Assembly: GCA_008711295.1 (NCBI GenBank)
Contig: VUYV01000592.1
Coordinates: 242,622-306,621 of the forward strand
Length of the DNA stretch: 64,000 bases
Origin: Anarhynchus alexandrinus
Taxonomy: Eukaryota; Chordata; Aves; Charadriiformes; Charadriidae
Reading direction: 5' to 3'
Shown here: piece after piece, positions 35,101-50,440 of the stretch
Position numbering within the stretch: position 1 is the first letter of the stretch
How the letters are laid out: each line of letters starts with the position of its first letter
Position numbers and translations under genes: made by a program
The notes under the pieces: generated by a model
Told to the model about the DNA's origin: nothing
The model's input: the letters and a program-made list of their open reading frames with translations, nothing else
The model's database searches: none

Positions 35101-38100
35101 GGTTCTTACACCATAGAAACATATTAGAAAAAAAATGCTCTGTTTCTGCCCCCAAACATCCTTTATCTACACCAGAAGAGTTTTATATTGTACCATGTGG
35201 TCTGTGATTATCTATTAAAAGAAAAAGTTACACAACACTCAAGTCACAATCTAAAATCAATGCATCAAGTACAGTGGTTGGACTATTTCTTGTCCTCCAT
35301 GACCGTTTATGGTGGTAATGATAAAAAAACCTTGGCACTTCCAGAGCAATTAATGTCATTAATGTGCTATAAAAGCAGTTGGTTAAGCTTCCCCAGGAAA
35401 ACATCTCTGTGTCTTTTGCCTCCCATATCTTTCCTTTTTGCAGTCAAGCTTTCAGCCCCGCAGATCTGGGAGACAGTTTGTATGAAAGAATTTGGGAGAG
35501 ATTCTCTTATATAGCAGGTACAACTGGCAGGGAGGGAGAAAAAAAATTTTTATGTTAATTTTTCCATTTATATTTTCACTACTGAATGGACCAAAATCAG
35601 GTAAGTTAGGGGCTAGTTTGGTGTATGGCTGACTCCAGAGTGATTTTCTGTGGGTGGCTTTGTGGTTAAGAGCAGCATTCAGCCCTACAAACGTAGCCCC
35701 AGATGTGCCAGCCCTGACTAGCACCTGACCCTTCCTCTCTGCCGCAGGAACTGGGTAGACTTGTTTAATCTGTCCTAAATTACTCATTTATAAAGGACCT
35801 TTTCCTCTTATGTGCTTGAAGCTCCTCTAACATCCTGTTATCTTTCCAGAGTGGCACGTGAGGGAGTGAGGTAGCTTTGCTACATACAACAAAGTTGTCT
35901 TTGCTAAACTTGAGCAGTTTCTGAACTTGAATTTGAAATAAGAGTTTCTCACAGTATCTGTAGGGAAGTGGTGAGCTGATAGCATCATCAGCATAATTTG
36001 ATTACCAAAATCAGATTCCAATTGTCCACCTTGGTTTTCTAGCACCTACTTTAGAATTAAATTAGAGGTGAAATGAGATACCGAATGGAGTCCCAGCAGT
36101 AAGCAATAAATGGGGATGGATTTGACCTATATAAATCTAACATGATGGAAAGAAGAAGCCAATACATACAGAGAGCGCCAGGGAAGGAAAAGAGATCCTG
36201 ATTTGAGGAACTGACACAAATGAGCTTATTATGCCAACTCCTCAGATTAACTCTGACTGGAATTGGGAGATGATAGATTGCACAGAATCAAGGCCTAGAG
36301 CCACAGAGATAGTTAGATGTTTGACTCTGTTTGTAGTAAATGAGTTACATGCCCAAAAACCTGGTCCTTAAACTGCTTAAATGTGTACAGCTGTTGTAAA
36401 ATTTGTAAACTTCTCATAGTTACTAAAGAAGTGAACAGGAACGGCATGACAAATCCATTGGCTTTGGCAAAGTAGTTCCAGAACAGAAGCTCTGGCCAAG
36501 CTAGTCACAGCTGCCAGGCTGTGACCCAGGCAAGGGTGGGGTGGTTTCTTTACTACTAAATGCTTAACAAGCAGGTTGACCTCCATGGCCGATACAGCTT
36601 TAACCTAGGTGAGAGAGCTGCTTTTTAAATGGACAGCTTTTCACTCAGGGTTTGTGCGAAGGAGAACAAGTTGAGAGCTCATCTGATGTTGAGGAAGTGT
36701 GGAAAGAGTAGGATGTGCTTATTAAGACTGGTTCATAAATGAAGCTGTGCTGATGAGGTGTTGTTAGTACTGTTTTTGTTCTCAAAATATTGTGTGTGCA
36801 GCGCTGGCTTTCTAATATCAGAATATCTTCTGAATATCTGTGTGGGTTTTGCTGTCTCTAAAACAGGCCTAGTGCTTCGTGATATCTGCGTGTTCAGGAC
36901 AGTGAATGTATGCTGTATTTGTTTCCTTTTTTAGAATGATTGTCTTTCTTCATACTCAGTAGAAATAATTTCTTTTTGTTTTAAATGATTGAACTAACAT
37001 GGACCTTGAAGTGTCATGAGGATTAGTTTAAATATTTGTACAGTGTTTGCTTTGAAGATGCAGAATACTATTTAAGTGCTAAGATTTAAATGTAGGCTGT
37101 GAAGAAAGTGCTGCTGATTGAATTTTCAGAGGCAGCATGTTAGATAACATCGAGTTTGTTATTTAAGGGTAAAATGAAAGCCAAGGAAATCTCTTTCAAA
37201 GTATGAACAGCAGAGAAAACTTCTTAATGACTTTGTAGAAAACAATATGCCTCAGTTTGTTTTATGGATACTGAATAACCTTTAGGGCTCCATATGGATT
37301 AGTAAACTTACACAGAGTCTGTAAGGGATTGTGATGGGAGTGGCAGGTAAAACCTGTTATTTGGCCTTGGACTATCTCTTGTGTCACTACTGATGCCAGG
37401 AATAATTTACATTTCATAGTTTTTTATTGTTTTAAGGTTTGATCCATGTATGAAAAACAAATGGAACAAACAAAGCCTTTACTATGTGCACTACAGTCCA
37501 GAGGACACGGAAATACAGACGGGTGGGCCTTAGATGGAAAGGTTACAATTTTTCTTCTGAATGAAATACTGTTCTGTAGAATTCTATAGCCTAGATATGA
37601 ATGGGTTAAGGCATTCTGCTAAATATATTGTCAAGACTCCAGAAAAGCATCACAATTTAATTCTAGTTTTCTGCAGGGGGGAATACATGTTTATAGATTT
37701 TGGTGTTGTATTCTAAGCAGCAAGCATAAAACCCATCCTGCAAATTTCCTTTCATTAATAAATAATTATAATGGAAACTTAATAGTATATGTGCATAAGG
37801 ATTGATGTGTTTCTAGTTTTTCCTCCTTAAACAGTGACCATTTCAAAGTCTGCCTAAAAAATAGTATTGATTACTCTTTTGCAGAATGTGCAATAAACAT
37901 TTAAAATGTTTTCTCGGTTAGCTTCTTATGCAGACATATTTCAGAAGGTTAAAAACTTTAAGCATGAAATGTCTTCTTCTGACTTGAGCGGGGTTTTGTT
38001 TGTTTGTTTTCTCTCCCAAGAAAGGTGAATATTTCAGACTAATCTGAAATGAGTTTTTGTTTTCCCCAAGCAAAATGCAAAATCAATTATTTGCATAGCC

Positions 38101-41100
38101 CTAGTCTTAATGTGTATCATCTGCTATTGTGTATTCTCAGGAAGACAGGACGCCTCTGATGTGCTGGCATGTTTTCAAACAACCTAAGCGATAGCTTATA
38201 TCAGTTTGATTTTGTGATTTACTATTTCAACATAAAGATGGGAAGAAAATCTATTTTATATTTGTTTCAGCTAGAAGCTTTGTTTCACATAACAGTATTT
38301 TACTACACTTCATCTGACATAGGATAATCCTTGAAACACATTCTGAGTAGGATGCCGTAAGGGTGTTTTAAAAGAAAGGGAAAAATATGTTCTCAAAGGG
38401 ACCGGCACTTTTAAAGAGAACGAAAGGCCAATGAATAGTTGGTGAGGATTTCTGTCTCCTTTTCCTTTACCTTTCCCAAGAGATTTAACTATATTTGGTG
38501 AAAATGCATTTGTGATCTGCACTGTGAAATATAGAATGCCCGTACCTTGCCAAAAATGTGATGTCATAGTGCAGAAGCTGTCAATAACAAGATGTTATTT
38601 TTCTATTCTGGATGACTCCTTAAATCATGAAATGGAGTGAAAAGTTAAATTTTTGATTCAATGCTGGCCTAGGCATAATTTAAGCACTACTTTTGCTGAT
38701 TAGCTAGAAAAACAGATGCACCACGTGAGAGAACTTGTAACTGAGGTAAGAGTGTTGCTGCATGAAAACATCCAGGGATGGCTAGCACTGGGCAGAAAGC
38801 TTTATATCGGCTAGCAAAGCCAGGTATCACAATAAGGAGAGGAGAACTATATACAACATGTATATATTTTGTACTTGGTAAGCCAATCTTTGATCTTCGT
38901 GATATGATGGATACTTTTCCTACAAATAGGGGATTCAGACTCTCCCTTATTTTCACTACAGGGTTTCAGTTTGAAGTTACAAGTCAACATAGATGATCTA
39001 ACTTGCTGTGCTCTGCACCTGGTAGGTAGGTGCACCGTTCATGAGGCTTTGGCAAGGGGCATCTGGAAAAGGTGGTCAGCATTAGAAGTCCATGTTACGT
39101 CCTGCCAAGAAACTCATTCAGAAACTGGCTGAAACAGGCTGTTCCATGGCCTGGACCAGTGACAGGAGAGTACCATTGTGGTGGTTGGGCAACAGTGCAA
39201 TTGTTTTTATTCCAGGGTCTTGCCTGGCATTGATTACCTTAGTATTTGAGTGCTTCCCAAACATTAAGTGACTTGTATGCAACGTGCATTGCTTTGCCAG
39301 CTGGAGGCAGCAATAAAAGCTCCTACTGGAAGCACTTGCAGGAGGAGGAGAACGCTGTCCAAACATCACTGATACACACGGGTGACTTTTACACACATCC
39401 TAGTTTAGTTTTTCAGAGTACAGCAGGTAGGCTTCAAACTCACTTGATAATTCAAAAAAGACTGCAGAAACACCTAACCACCTTAATATGAAGAAGGTGT
39501 GAATTTTGATTTCTTCTGTTCATTTGCTTATTCCGATGCAAGCCATTGTTATTTACTTTCCAGCACCATGTTGCATGATGACCAGTACTGTGCCATTGAA
39601 TTTCTGCACACAAATTTTAGCTATCTGTATTCACATTGATATGTTTAGGTAATTACTTAGTCCTATAGGCAGGCACATCACAGTTTGTAGACTCACTTGT
39701 ATGCATATTTATTTTCTGGTACATTTCAAAAATAATGCATCAAGATTGGTATGATGAAGAACTTTGAGAGTTAAATGTATATAACAGAAGAGATGTTGTT
39801 TAATGGCAAGACTGACAAAGGATTTCACAATAAATCATCTTATCTCCTAGGCTCTAGAGGGAAAAGTGAACTGATGAATAGTGACAACCAGGAGCCAGCC
39901 TTGGTTTGATTTGAAACTGAAAGACTTTAGTATAAAGGAGAATGTTACAGGTGCACACCCATATGGAATGAAATACAATTGTTCATAATCCTGGGTATGA
40001 AGTACTCTATAAATTGCTTTAGTGATGGATGGCCCGAAGTTAAAAAGATGGTATTAAGGTAAAAGTCAAATCAAGTTGGCAATAACTTGTACAGACTACA
40101 GAGACTTCCACAGGTTTAGCTGAAAGTGCTGCTACAGAGTCATGGGGAGCTTGAGGGTACGCAGACTGGCTGGCAGTCCGTGCAGACAGACCTGGTCAGG
40201 CTGTACACCAGGCAGTTCACATAACTGACGACAGTGTAGCTGCAGTAGTGAAAACGAGCATTTCTATTCCTGTGTTACCTGTGGCTGCAGCCAACATGAG
40301 CAGGGACTCCTCACCAACAGATGGCCACCTTCACTGGTCTCCACTCATATCCTTGACATGTAGTGGTCAAGTTCAGCACGGATGAGGATGAAGGATGCCT
40401 CCACTGAAGAATACCTTAGAGCAAGAGTTGCTTTTATGTCCTTTTTGAATGTTTGAATAACCTCTGGCTGAGGAGGAAATTGAACAAAGATCTCCTATTC
40501 CCTAGCAGATGTTCCATAGCTGGCTATTATGTAGGAAGTAGGCAGCAATACCTCTCTGTCCCATGTTTTTAACGAAACAGATTTTTACACAAAAAGTTCT
40601 AAGTATCCATTCTTGGCAGAGGGATGCTGGATTTGGAGTGGTGGAGAGATGTTCTGTAACTACAGAAAGTGCTTGTATGAGATCTTCAAAGACATGGTTT
40701 ATGACATTTTGTAGCAAGCTAAAGACATTATTTTAGTTAGGAGGAGGGCACTCATTTAGGAAGTACAACAGAAGCATACTGATTCCTCCAATAATCACTG
40801 CCCCTTTTCCTCTTTGTTCTGGAGACTAACATCAGTCAATTCAAGGCAGCTCAACCTCTCAAAATAGCAGGTAAACATGTAACTGATATAAAATATTACT
40901 ACTAAATTCAGTAGTAGGAGAAGAGAAAGTGCTAGGATTCAGTCTGAAGCTTTGCTTTCAGGCAAGGGTCACTTGATTACTGAGGAGCATAAGAGCTATA
41001 AGAGGTGAAGGCAGTCATCTTTCCAAAGAAATAAATTGTGTCAAACACATCCCTAGAAGTTTATGAGTATTTAGCTGGGGGAAAGGGATTCTGGAAGTAA

Positions 41101-44100
41101 TTCAACTAGTTATATAAGCATACGTGACTATTCTTTTCCTACAGGGAGTATGCTGTACATGGAGTCCAGCATGGCTCAAAGGCTTGCTTGTTTGTTTGTT
41201 TTGCTTTCATCAGCTTGTAAGGGTCACTTGAGCCGGATGGGAATGCATAGCTTCAGAGAGCAATCACATGGAGGGTCTCTGGCAAGCAATGGGAAGACAC
41301 GAATCACAAATCTGAAAATGCTCATCAACAACAGTCTATTTCTGATCTGTTTCTCAAGACGACAGGAATCTTCAACTGATTTCAAGTTTCACTCACCAGG
41401 GTGTGTGAGGGACAGCAATGGGCAAAACAAAGAGACAGTGTTCTTTGCCAAAAGTCTTCCCAGGGAAGATGACAAAAATATTAGTTCCAAAGAACAACAA
41501 TTCCAGCGAAGTAATTAGCTCTGCTCCAACAGATTACCTATATGTACATTATGACCTGCTGCCACACTAGGACTGTGGGTGACGGTAGGTATGAAGTCCA
41601 AATGACCCAATAGATCAACCTCAGGGAATTTTGAAAAATGAAATGGAAAACATATGGAGATAGTATGAATGCCTCCCTAGTCTGAGGAGCCAGACTAGAG
41701 CATTACCAAGGGGTGGTACCTCCTTCCTGCTTATCTTGCATCTTGTTTGACTAGTCACGGGCTCTATTATTGCCATGATTTGTACCCCCCACCCAACTCT
41801 GCAGAAGGCAGTCATCCTTTAGAAACTGAAGGATCCAATTTGAAGCATGACTCTGACCATTGAAGGCTTACTTTTTTTATTTCTAGCATATCCATTTTTC
41901 TGTGGCTTATCTCCTAATAACTCCGAATACTCGAGTGGACAACATCAACTGTTTCCAACTGTCAGAACAGAAGTGGGAAATTCAGATAGACAAGCCCACT
42001 CCATTATTTCATTCCAACAAGAAATAGTTAAAAACCTGGACTGGCTCTTGGTTCATGTTCAATGTGCTACTGGTATTTCCTCTGGGGTGCCTGATATCTA
42101 TTTTTCCTGCATTTCTTCTCCTCTTGAGACTGATTTCAAAGTAAGACAAGACAGGCCTAGGTGATCCTGCTCACCTCAGTGTGTCCCAGACAGTTTTTGC
42201 TTTATGATCTCCTAGCTATATGACATAACCTGGTCCATACCACTGAATGCCTATAATTCTTTTTTTTTAAATAAAAATAAATTGGTCGGGCCACAGGTAA
42301 TATAGGAATAAAAATGCAATGTCTGGTTTAATTATTATAATTCTCTAGATTTTTTGAACTATTTGAAAATACATAATGTTTGGATAAATCAGGCTGAGTT
42401 CACATCTTCTGTGCTATCAGAATGCTGCACTTGAGACTAGTAGAAAGGACAGGAGAGCAGCAAGGTTACAAAGGGCAAGTTAGAAAGCTCTGAATTGGAA
42501 AAGTAATTCAATCTTCTCACCTGGAGTGTCTCTGTTAAGTACAAGCTATGAACTGCACTGTTGTAATTCTGAATTGTATTTAAGAACTGCAGTGAGCTGT
42601 TGTACCTAACCAAATACCATGAAGGGGAAGGGAGGTCAGTGTATGTGCTTGGGTGCCTCTTGAATTTGTCACTTTAAAAGTGTACGTTCTCTGAATACCA
42701 CTGCATGCATGCTCCCAAGCAAAAGTCTTCAGTGGGAATTGGAGGGCTTGATGCTAACAGGTTTATTCTCCAATGTTATTTTATGTTTCATTGCCCTTTG
42801 CTGAAATCTTGACCAAAATGTACTACTGTTTTTCCATGACAGCAGTTTGCCTTTGAACGCAGAAGAGAAAGGCCATGACTATAGGAATTTGGGTTAGAGC
42901 ACTCTGTCTAAAAGCATAGCATAACCCCATCACAACCAATCTGCCTTAGAGGTCATTAATGCCAGACTCTAGTATTGTTCTTGTGCTCTGTTGTTGGTAG
43001 AGTGCTGGTTGACTACAAATTCTGTTTATTATACTTTCAGGAAGGTTTCTTCTCTCATACTTCCCAACACAAACAAATCTAAATGTTTGCTATTTAAGTT
43101 CTTATTTCATTAGATAACTAAGCCATTAAAGTCTGTGAGACAAATACTGTAAAATAGCTTTGAAGGCTAATATGAGGAAATTGAAACATGTTCACAGCCA
43201 CAGAAAAGAAGCTGATAATATGAGGATTTTATATACGTACACCACAGATGCATGCGTGTGCACACAGGCACACATACCGATGTACCCACACTGGTGGCTG
43301 ACTTTGTTGTAGATAATTTAATAAGCTTGACTGTTTCAGATCCTCCTCTGCTTCTGGGTTGCAGCGTTCATATAGGAACATCTGATGTGAAATTTGCCAA
43401 TCCAAGGTGAAGAAAGAAACTCCTCTAGCTTGTCATGGCATAGACCTAGTAATATTTTTGTTATGTGATTCATATTTGTATTTCAAATTTCAAAATATTT
43501 TTCATTTTAAAAAATGAAGGGTTTACAGCATCTTTTCTCCCATAGCTCTCTTTCCGTTTGCAGAACAACAATGGTTGCAGTGTTGTGTAAATGCAGATGT
43601 CAAGCTTTGAGTGCTTTGTTTAGTGTATCTGCTATGTATTGTGTTGCCCGACATAGCCATAGCAGCCTGTTCGGTTTCTGGTCAGGAGTCCCCGCACTGT
43701 GATTCAAGTATTTCATAGCAGATCAAAAACCTATTAAAATGCCACTTCATTTTTATTTTACAATTATTTTCCTGGCTCTTTCCAGATGACAGATGGGATT
43801 TTAACTGTGATTGTGTTACGGTTTCTTTCTTGTTCTCTTAAGTCCATACACCAAAATTTTATTTTGTGTGATGCTGTCTCATGAGGCAGATCACCATCTT
43901 GGTCGAGTTGCTGTGATCCCACTATAAGCTTAATAGTAAAACATGTTCTGCTTATTTTTGAAGGTGAACAAGGAGACACCAATGTTATCCAGCAGTGTTG
44001 GCTGATAACAGTCTACTAGAGCTGAGAATAACTGACATTTAGGCCAGTATAATTTTTTTCCTTTGTAATTTACACTGTCCCAGTGGTTTAACAATTGTGC

Positions 44101-47100
44101 CAGCATTTATCTTGGTTGGATGACTTTGCTTCCTTCTCTTGCATGATGCTGGGAAAGCCTTTGTAGTCATTATATCACATTCCCTGATGCCTTCGTGTCT
44201 GTTTTATATCCAATTTTCTATCTGTCTGCTAAGGTCATGTCTTGATCCTAATCTGAGCATTAGATATATTTTGCTGGCTCGCACTGTGTGCTCTTCCCTT
44301 ACATGCAGAATGTCATCTGTTAAATTATTGTGCTACTCCTTTACATGGCACTCTTTCTCCCCTTATCACCTGTAGCTCAGATGACCCTTTACTCAGAACA
44401 CTTTCCATTATCACAGTTCTCTCTGTAATTCCGAGTGCTACCCTGCATTTAGGTTTCCCTCCTATTCTACATTGTATTTCCTACCCATTTTTTTTCCTCT
44501 TCATTTTTATTCTTTCTATGGTTTGCAGTATTTGGTAAACTAATTCTCTGCTCTATTTATGCTTTTCACTTGGGATGTGAGCTTTGCTTATTTCTTGATT
44601 TAAAAACTTTTGTGGTCATTCTAAGGATTCCTGGCATTTTAAGCAAATCTAAACAGTCACTGTCCTGCCTCCGCAGCCCTCTTTCTATGTTCCTGCCTTC
44701 CCCTTGCACACACACACTTTTTCTTTCACTAGCAGTAGCACTTGCGCAACCAGGTGCCAGCTCCCAGAGTTGATCTTGCTGAAAATTAATCCTGAAGAGG
44801 AAAGAGTTTAGATTAATTCAAGCTGTAACAGAGCCACAGTTTGATTGTCCCTGTATGAACCTGTAGTGAAGTTGGTTCATCATGTAAGTACAGGAAGACA
44901 GTTTCATGCAGTTTGCCAGTCTACTGTCTCTGTGACTGAAGAGAGCTATTTACCGTAAATACAACTTTTGGATAGAAAACTGATTTTCTTATTTTAATTT
45001 TTTTATTTTTTACATAGATCTTCCTGCTTTCCTGTTCAAATGTAACAAACTTGGTACATGGTGCAGCTGCTTTTTCTTGTATCTTCCCTTTTTGCAGTTC
45101 TCTGTTCTTTATATTAACCTCCATGAGCTTTCCAGCACCTCTTTTGTGTCCATAGGCCTGGAACTGGGCTCTAATCCATGCCTGTTGCTCTCAATTAAAA
45201 ACCAAATTCTCAGTTTCTGATTTTGCATGCACGCGGGAACAGTTCCCTTCTGACACTTTTTGAAAACAGAGGAGAGTTTGCACCTTCACTTCCCCCCAAG
45301 CACTGTCCTGCAGCGGAGTTCTGTGTCTCACCACTGAGGTTACCAAACAGCACTGTACAGGATGAATGCCACCCAAACAGCTGGGCAGACAGCAGCTGTT
45401 CCTGCTCTTACTTGGTGGCATTATCTGAGTTCAGGAGGCCTCCTTGCCCTAGAAGTGTATTGAGATGTCTCCCATTGTGAAGGTGTCTGCTATACTCCTA
45501 TCTATCTTTAAAAAGTAGCATGTCTATTTAGAACTAATTATTAGTAGTAGTATATGCAAGAAACAGGCAACAAGGATCCTGTCATGTCTGGGTATCAAGG
45601 ATAGTACCAAAGAAGAATATTGCATGGAAACTGCAGTACACTGAGGCTAAAGCAGAATAATCTCTTAATGGGGGTATTTGCTGCTGAAAACAAGTGGCTT
45701 TCCTGATGATAATATAATTAAGAGCTTTTTGTAGTAACCAACGCTGCCAACTATATACTTAGAAAACTACTGGCCCTTACACAAAGTCTACTCTGGTGTC
45801 TGTGAAAGTAGTTGCCACCACTGCTTGAATTGCTTCACGGTGCTGTGCAGGGAACCAGTTTGCTCCCTGAGCAGCACTGCTCTTCATCCATACCTTGAAT
45901 AATCAGTCACAAGTAACAGGCAACAGCACAGGTTTGGCATAGAAGACAGTTAAATAACTTTTTCTTATGAGAGAATTCTGCTTTAGTGGTGCTAACGGAT
46001 TCATTTGTCATTTACCTCACTAAAAATGCACATACTTACTGTGAAAGGGGTGGGTGACGTGACCACCTGGTGGGGCTTATTTTTCAATGTGTAAATAATT
46101 TGTCTGTGCTTTTGGAATCAAATGTTCTAATACTGACACTGCAGCCTGCAAGAAGAACTGAAAGAGCCAACATAAACCTGAGCTCTAAGAGATCTTTTAT
46201 GTGATTTCATCACATGCAATATAATCAGATACTAAATTTAGTGTCCTATGTTCCTGTTTTGAGAGCAGATCCTGACTTCTCTGAGTAGTCACATCACTTT
46301 ATAGCATGTTTAACGATTTCCTGAGCAGTTCTTCGTGTCTTCTTTCTCAGTGGAATTAATCATGATAGTGTTTATTTGCATTTCAGACACAATTAGGAAA
46401 ATTTCTGACTAATCTTGGAATAGATCAATTTAGACTGTTCCTGTAAATAGATTCATGTTTTGTTTGAGAATATTTTCCAGTAATTCTCACACATTATTGA
46501 AAATTCTTGCATGGTTTTAGAAGCAAATTGGCAAATGTGTGCTAAACACTTGAGCAAATGCCTCCTGGAAACTGCAAATAAATGCATACAGGAAAGACTT
46601 AAAGCTTTAAATTTCCATCTGTGTCACGGTGTGATCTGGGTGTTAACAACCCTTGTCTCTTGGTCTTCTCTCTCTCAGGTTCTTCCTCTCAGACTTGCAG
46701 AGTCCTCATCTGGTTTTGGTTTGTCTCTTGAAAGTTTCTTCACTATTTTTGTGAACTGTAGAATGCAAACAGTAAAGCAGAAATGTTGGCTTTTGGAGAC
46801 TGTTGCTTGTTTTCCAGTTGAAGTAGTTTCCTCTGACAAGCCATCTCCCTTGCTGTATCAAAATTATTATTTTCCAGCACTTACTTCTTTACCTGAGTAC
46901 ATTAATATGATACTGTGTGAGCAATCTCTGTGGTCACTCATCTTTGCTACTGCTTTGAGCTGGTTTGGAGAGAGGGAAGTGCGGATGAAGGAGAGCAGGA
47001 TTAGGGGAGAAGAGTCCCAAATCTCTCTCTGCAGCTATTCTTAAGGAGAGACCGAATAGCATGAAAAAAACTTCCAAAAGCCTTGTTCAAAGAAAAGCAA

Positions 47101-49660
47101 AGGTGCTGTCTGAAATGTATTCAAAGCTAAATTCTCCTGCCCCTCCAGTGAACTTATTTTGTGTAACAGTGTTTGTTTTGACAGTGCATAAAAGCTTCAA
47201 GCAATGCAAATAATGGCCTTCTGAAACCCAGACAGAAATAAACTGGGCACACTGTAGAAATGTAAATGTCACTAAAATCTCAAGTGGGTTAAAGACACTG
47301 CTTTGAAAATTCACAGATTTGCTCTTGCTTACCTAGGGCTTATGTTTGGGAGGCTATGTTAAAGGAAGAGAATTCCACTTTAGAAAAACAGTTTCAATTT
47401 CTGTTTATGAAAACAGAATTAAACACAAATTTGTGAGCTCTTTACCCATCCCTGATGCCAGTCTATTTAACCATGCCAGTCAGTGGCTTTGTGCCTTTAC
47501 CTTTCTCATATGGAGCTGCTGCGCCTTGGAGGAATTGCTGATGCTTCACTTTGTGGAATTTAAAAATGGTAACCAGGGGAAGGAAGGAAGGAAGGAAATG
47601 GTCTCAAAGTTGCAATAAAGGTAATTTCCTGTCTGACCTCTGTTCTCTGTATTTCCCACCGCCCGCCACTGTATTTATCCCAAGACCTTTTAGTGCTGAC
47701 TAAAACTTTATTAAGGTTACAGCCCTTAGACTATAGCAACAGCAACTGTGTGGTTCACAGAAGGGAAGTGTGACTGCAAAGCCTGATGTCCTTCCTGATT
47801 TTTCCAAATGGGGAACTCTTTACTGGTTGCTATTACTAAGATTTTTACAGGACTGCAGCAATGTGCAGTTCTTTTTATTCTTATCAGGAGAAGGTAGATA
47901 AATGTTTGCAAAGCAAATTGTCCAAGAATACAAAAGATATGACAGAGCTATGAGTTAAAAAGCTGTCCTTCCTGATACTTCCGAACCAGTTGCCCCTCAG
48001 TTGTTCATGACCTCACCTAACAGTCAAGTTTATACCTTCCTTCTAAGGAAAACTCTCTAAGGATTGTGATTTATATCAAGAAGGACATAAATAAGGTCCT
48101 GGGCAAAGTCCAGTGGATCTGGCCATTTTTCCTGTGACATCCACTTCTGGTATGATAGTTCATTAAGGGTATTAAAGGATAGGATTAGTCCAAGTTAATT
48201 AAATCTTCCCCTACCCCGAACTCCAAAATTATGCACCTCTACTTTAGGAGCCTTTAACTGCAAAACATAACTTTATTTCAGATGAATAAAATGGAGGAAC
48301 TCAGTGTTTGCAGATAGGTCTTGCATTTAGTCTCGCATATAAAAATCTAGGCTACCCGTGTACTGACACTTTCTGGTGTGAGCAGCCATCCTGCTGGCAT
48401 GTGGATTCCAGAGTTTAAATTGAACCAGTCCTTAAAATCCTTAGAACTCCTCGCTTCCATCACTGCTATACAAAATGTCTAAATGGGCATAAAGTCAATC
48501 TTAGCCCCTAGTATGTATTTTTTTCAGAGTCAATCAAATCTGGTGCTGCAGTTTCTCCAAATGCTGTTGTAAATTTTACTAAAATGGAAAGCCAGACACA
48601 GTAAGTTTATCTTGAACTATAAAGCATTTTCTTTCTCATATTCTGCAGCACTTTAAAGAGACAACTGAGCTATGGGAAGACTTCTGTCGCATCTTGATAA
48701 GGAAAATCCTAGAAGGCTTTGAAAATAATAAAAATGTTATAAAATTGTATTATTGTGTGCATGATAAATCACAGGCTATTTTTAACTTTGATACTTTCTG
48801 GTGGATTAACAGAAATACTGTAGTTTTATTGAAATTAACACTTATTCTGGTAATAAATCTCAGGGGGGAAATGAAATGAGGAGCATTACACACCTGAGGA
48901 TGATTAAAATTATTTTCTTTCCAAAATGTTTTCTATTTAAAATATGTCCCTTTATACTTAGTTTATTCCCTTCTTGCTGTTCACACACAACATTACTTGC
49001 AGTTTTGTTGCAAGAGAACCAGGGTGTTACATGGTTTGCAAAAGCTAATGGCTGTGCTATCAATAATAAGAGACATAGAAACATGATACGCTGATAATCA
49101 TCTTGAAAATATAGGGGCAGGAAAGCTCTTTACTTGTCTTGCACATAAGTGTTAAAAATCTGCATTACGAACACATTTCACTTAGACGTTCTGAAATTTT
49201 TTTGGGTCCATGTTCCGATTGCTTTGCTACTGGGATGTAGGCTGTGATAATAGGACAATATTAATAAATATGTACTGAAACTGCTGAGAATATTTTTAGA
49301 GGCCTTCAAATTGTAGTGAGAGAGGAATGATAGTTATGAAGGTTTGTAAATGATTGTGTGATTGAAGACATGGTAAATTTCTCCTGGCAATGTACAACTC
49401 ACTTCCAGTGAAAACTTTGCAAATCGAATTATCTTTGTAAAACTTGGTATTTTACACCAAAGGCTACTGAGTTAAAGTCTGTTACTGGCTTAGACTGATG
49501 TACGGCAGGATTATATTGCTCAAAAAATGTGGTTTTTTTTTAAGAATAGCCAGTCCACCAGATCTTTGTGTTTTACGACTCTAATGGATGTACACATCTT
49601 CCACTTTCAGTCTGGGGAAACTGTTAACAGAGGACTTAATGCATTCTTGAAAACTCTAAA
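26113..49660. other. Long AT-rich intergenic region
   Basis: No gene, RNA gene or recognisable transposon is supported here. Scattered ATG frames of 60-177 codons look like chance. Simple sequences include an A22/G8 tract (27315-27347), a short TA run near 30830 and a GGAA run near 47580. Blocks such as 29260-29760 look information-rich and could be conserved noncoding DNA, but this cannot be shown from one sequence. Confidence 0.5.
27315..27347 (+). repeat. A22-GGA-G8 homopurine tract
   Basis: There are twenty-two A, then GGA, then eight G. It could be the remains of a retroposed poly(A) tail or a simple repeat; no retroposed gene is visible upstream. Confidence 0.8.
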
Positions 49661-50440
49661 ATCATAGAATGGTTTGTGTTGGAAGGGACCTTAAAGATCA
49701 TCTAGTTCAACCCCCCTGCCATGGGCAGGGACACCTTCCGCTAGACCAGGTTACTCAAAGCCCCATCCAACCAGGCCTTGAACACTTCCAGGGATGGGGC
49801 ATCCACAGCTTCCCTGGGCAACCTGTTTCAGTCTTGCCACCCTGACAATAAAGAATTTCTTTCTAATATCTAATCTAAATCTACCCTCTTCAATTTAAAA
49901 CCGTTACCTCTTGTCCTATTGCTACACTCCCTGATAAAGAGTCCCTCCCCATCTTTCCTGTAGGCCCCCTTTAAGTACTGGATGGATGCTATAAGGTCTC
50001 CCTGGAGCCGTCTCTTCTCCAGGCTGAAAAACCCCAACTCTCTCAGCCTGTCCTCGTAGGAGAGGTGCTCCAGCCCTCTAATCATTTCATATCCCTCCTC
50101 TGGACTCGCTCCAATAGGGCCACGTCCTTTTCTTATGTTGGGGGCCCCACAGCTGGACGCAGTACTCCAGGTGGGGTCTCACCAGAGCGGAGTAGAGGGG
50201 GAAAATCACCTCCCTCAGCCTCTGGCCATGCTTTTTTTGATGAAGCCCAGGATGCAGCTGGCTTTCTGGGCTGCGAGTGCATATTGACGGCTCATGTTGA
50301 GCTTCTCATCAACCAACACCCCTAAGTACNTGGCAGAGCTGCTGTCAATCCATTCTCTGTCCAACCTGTATTTGTGCTTGGGATTGCCCTGGCCTAGGTG
50401 CAGGACCTTGCACTTGGCCTTGTTGTTGTCTTTGCTGCTA
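49661..50440 (-). mobile_element. CR1 LINE copy C, 3' end only, minus strand
   Basis: The plus strand begins ATCATAGAATGGTTTGTGTT, the reverse complement of a CR1 3' end. On the minus strand the element reads the CR1 C-terminal ORF2 region and 3' UTR, for example RGLEHLSYEDRLRELGFFSL, KRRLQGDLIASIQYLKGAYR and SNRTRGNGFKLKR (about 49880-50085). It continues to about 50440, near the position encoding KAKCKVLHL in other copies. It is heavily 5'-truncated, is a different subfamily from copies A and B, and contains one ambiguous base (N at 50330). Confidence 0.9.

Noticed and set aside
46511..47044. 177-codon ATG frame, the longest in the gene desert outside transposons
   Set aside because: The peptide has no recognisable domain, there is no promoter, polyadenylation signal or splice context that I can support, and one such frame is not unusual in 40 kb.
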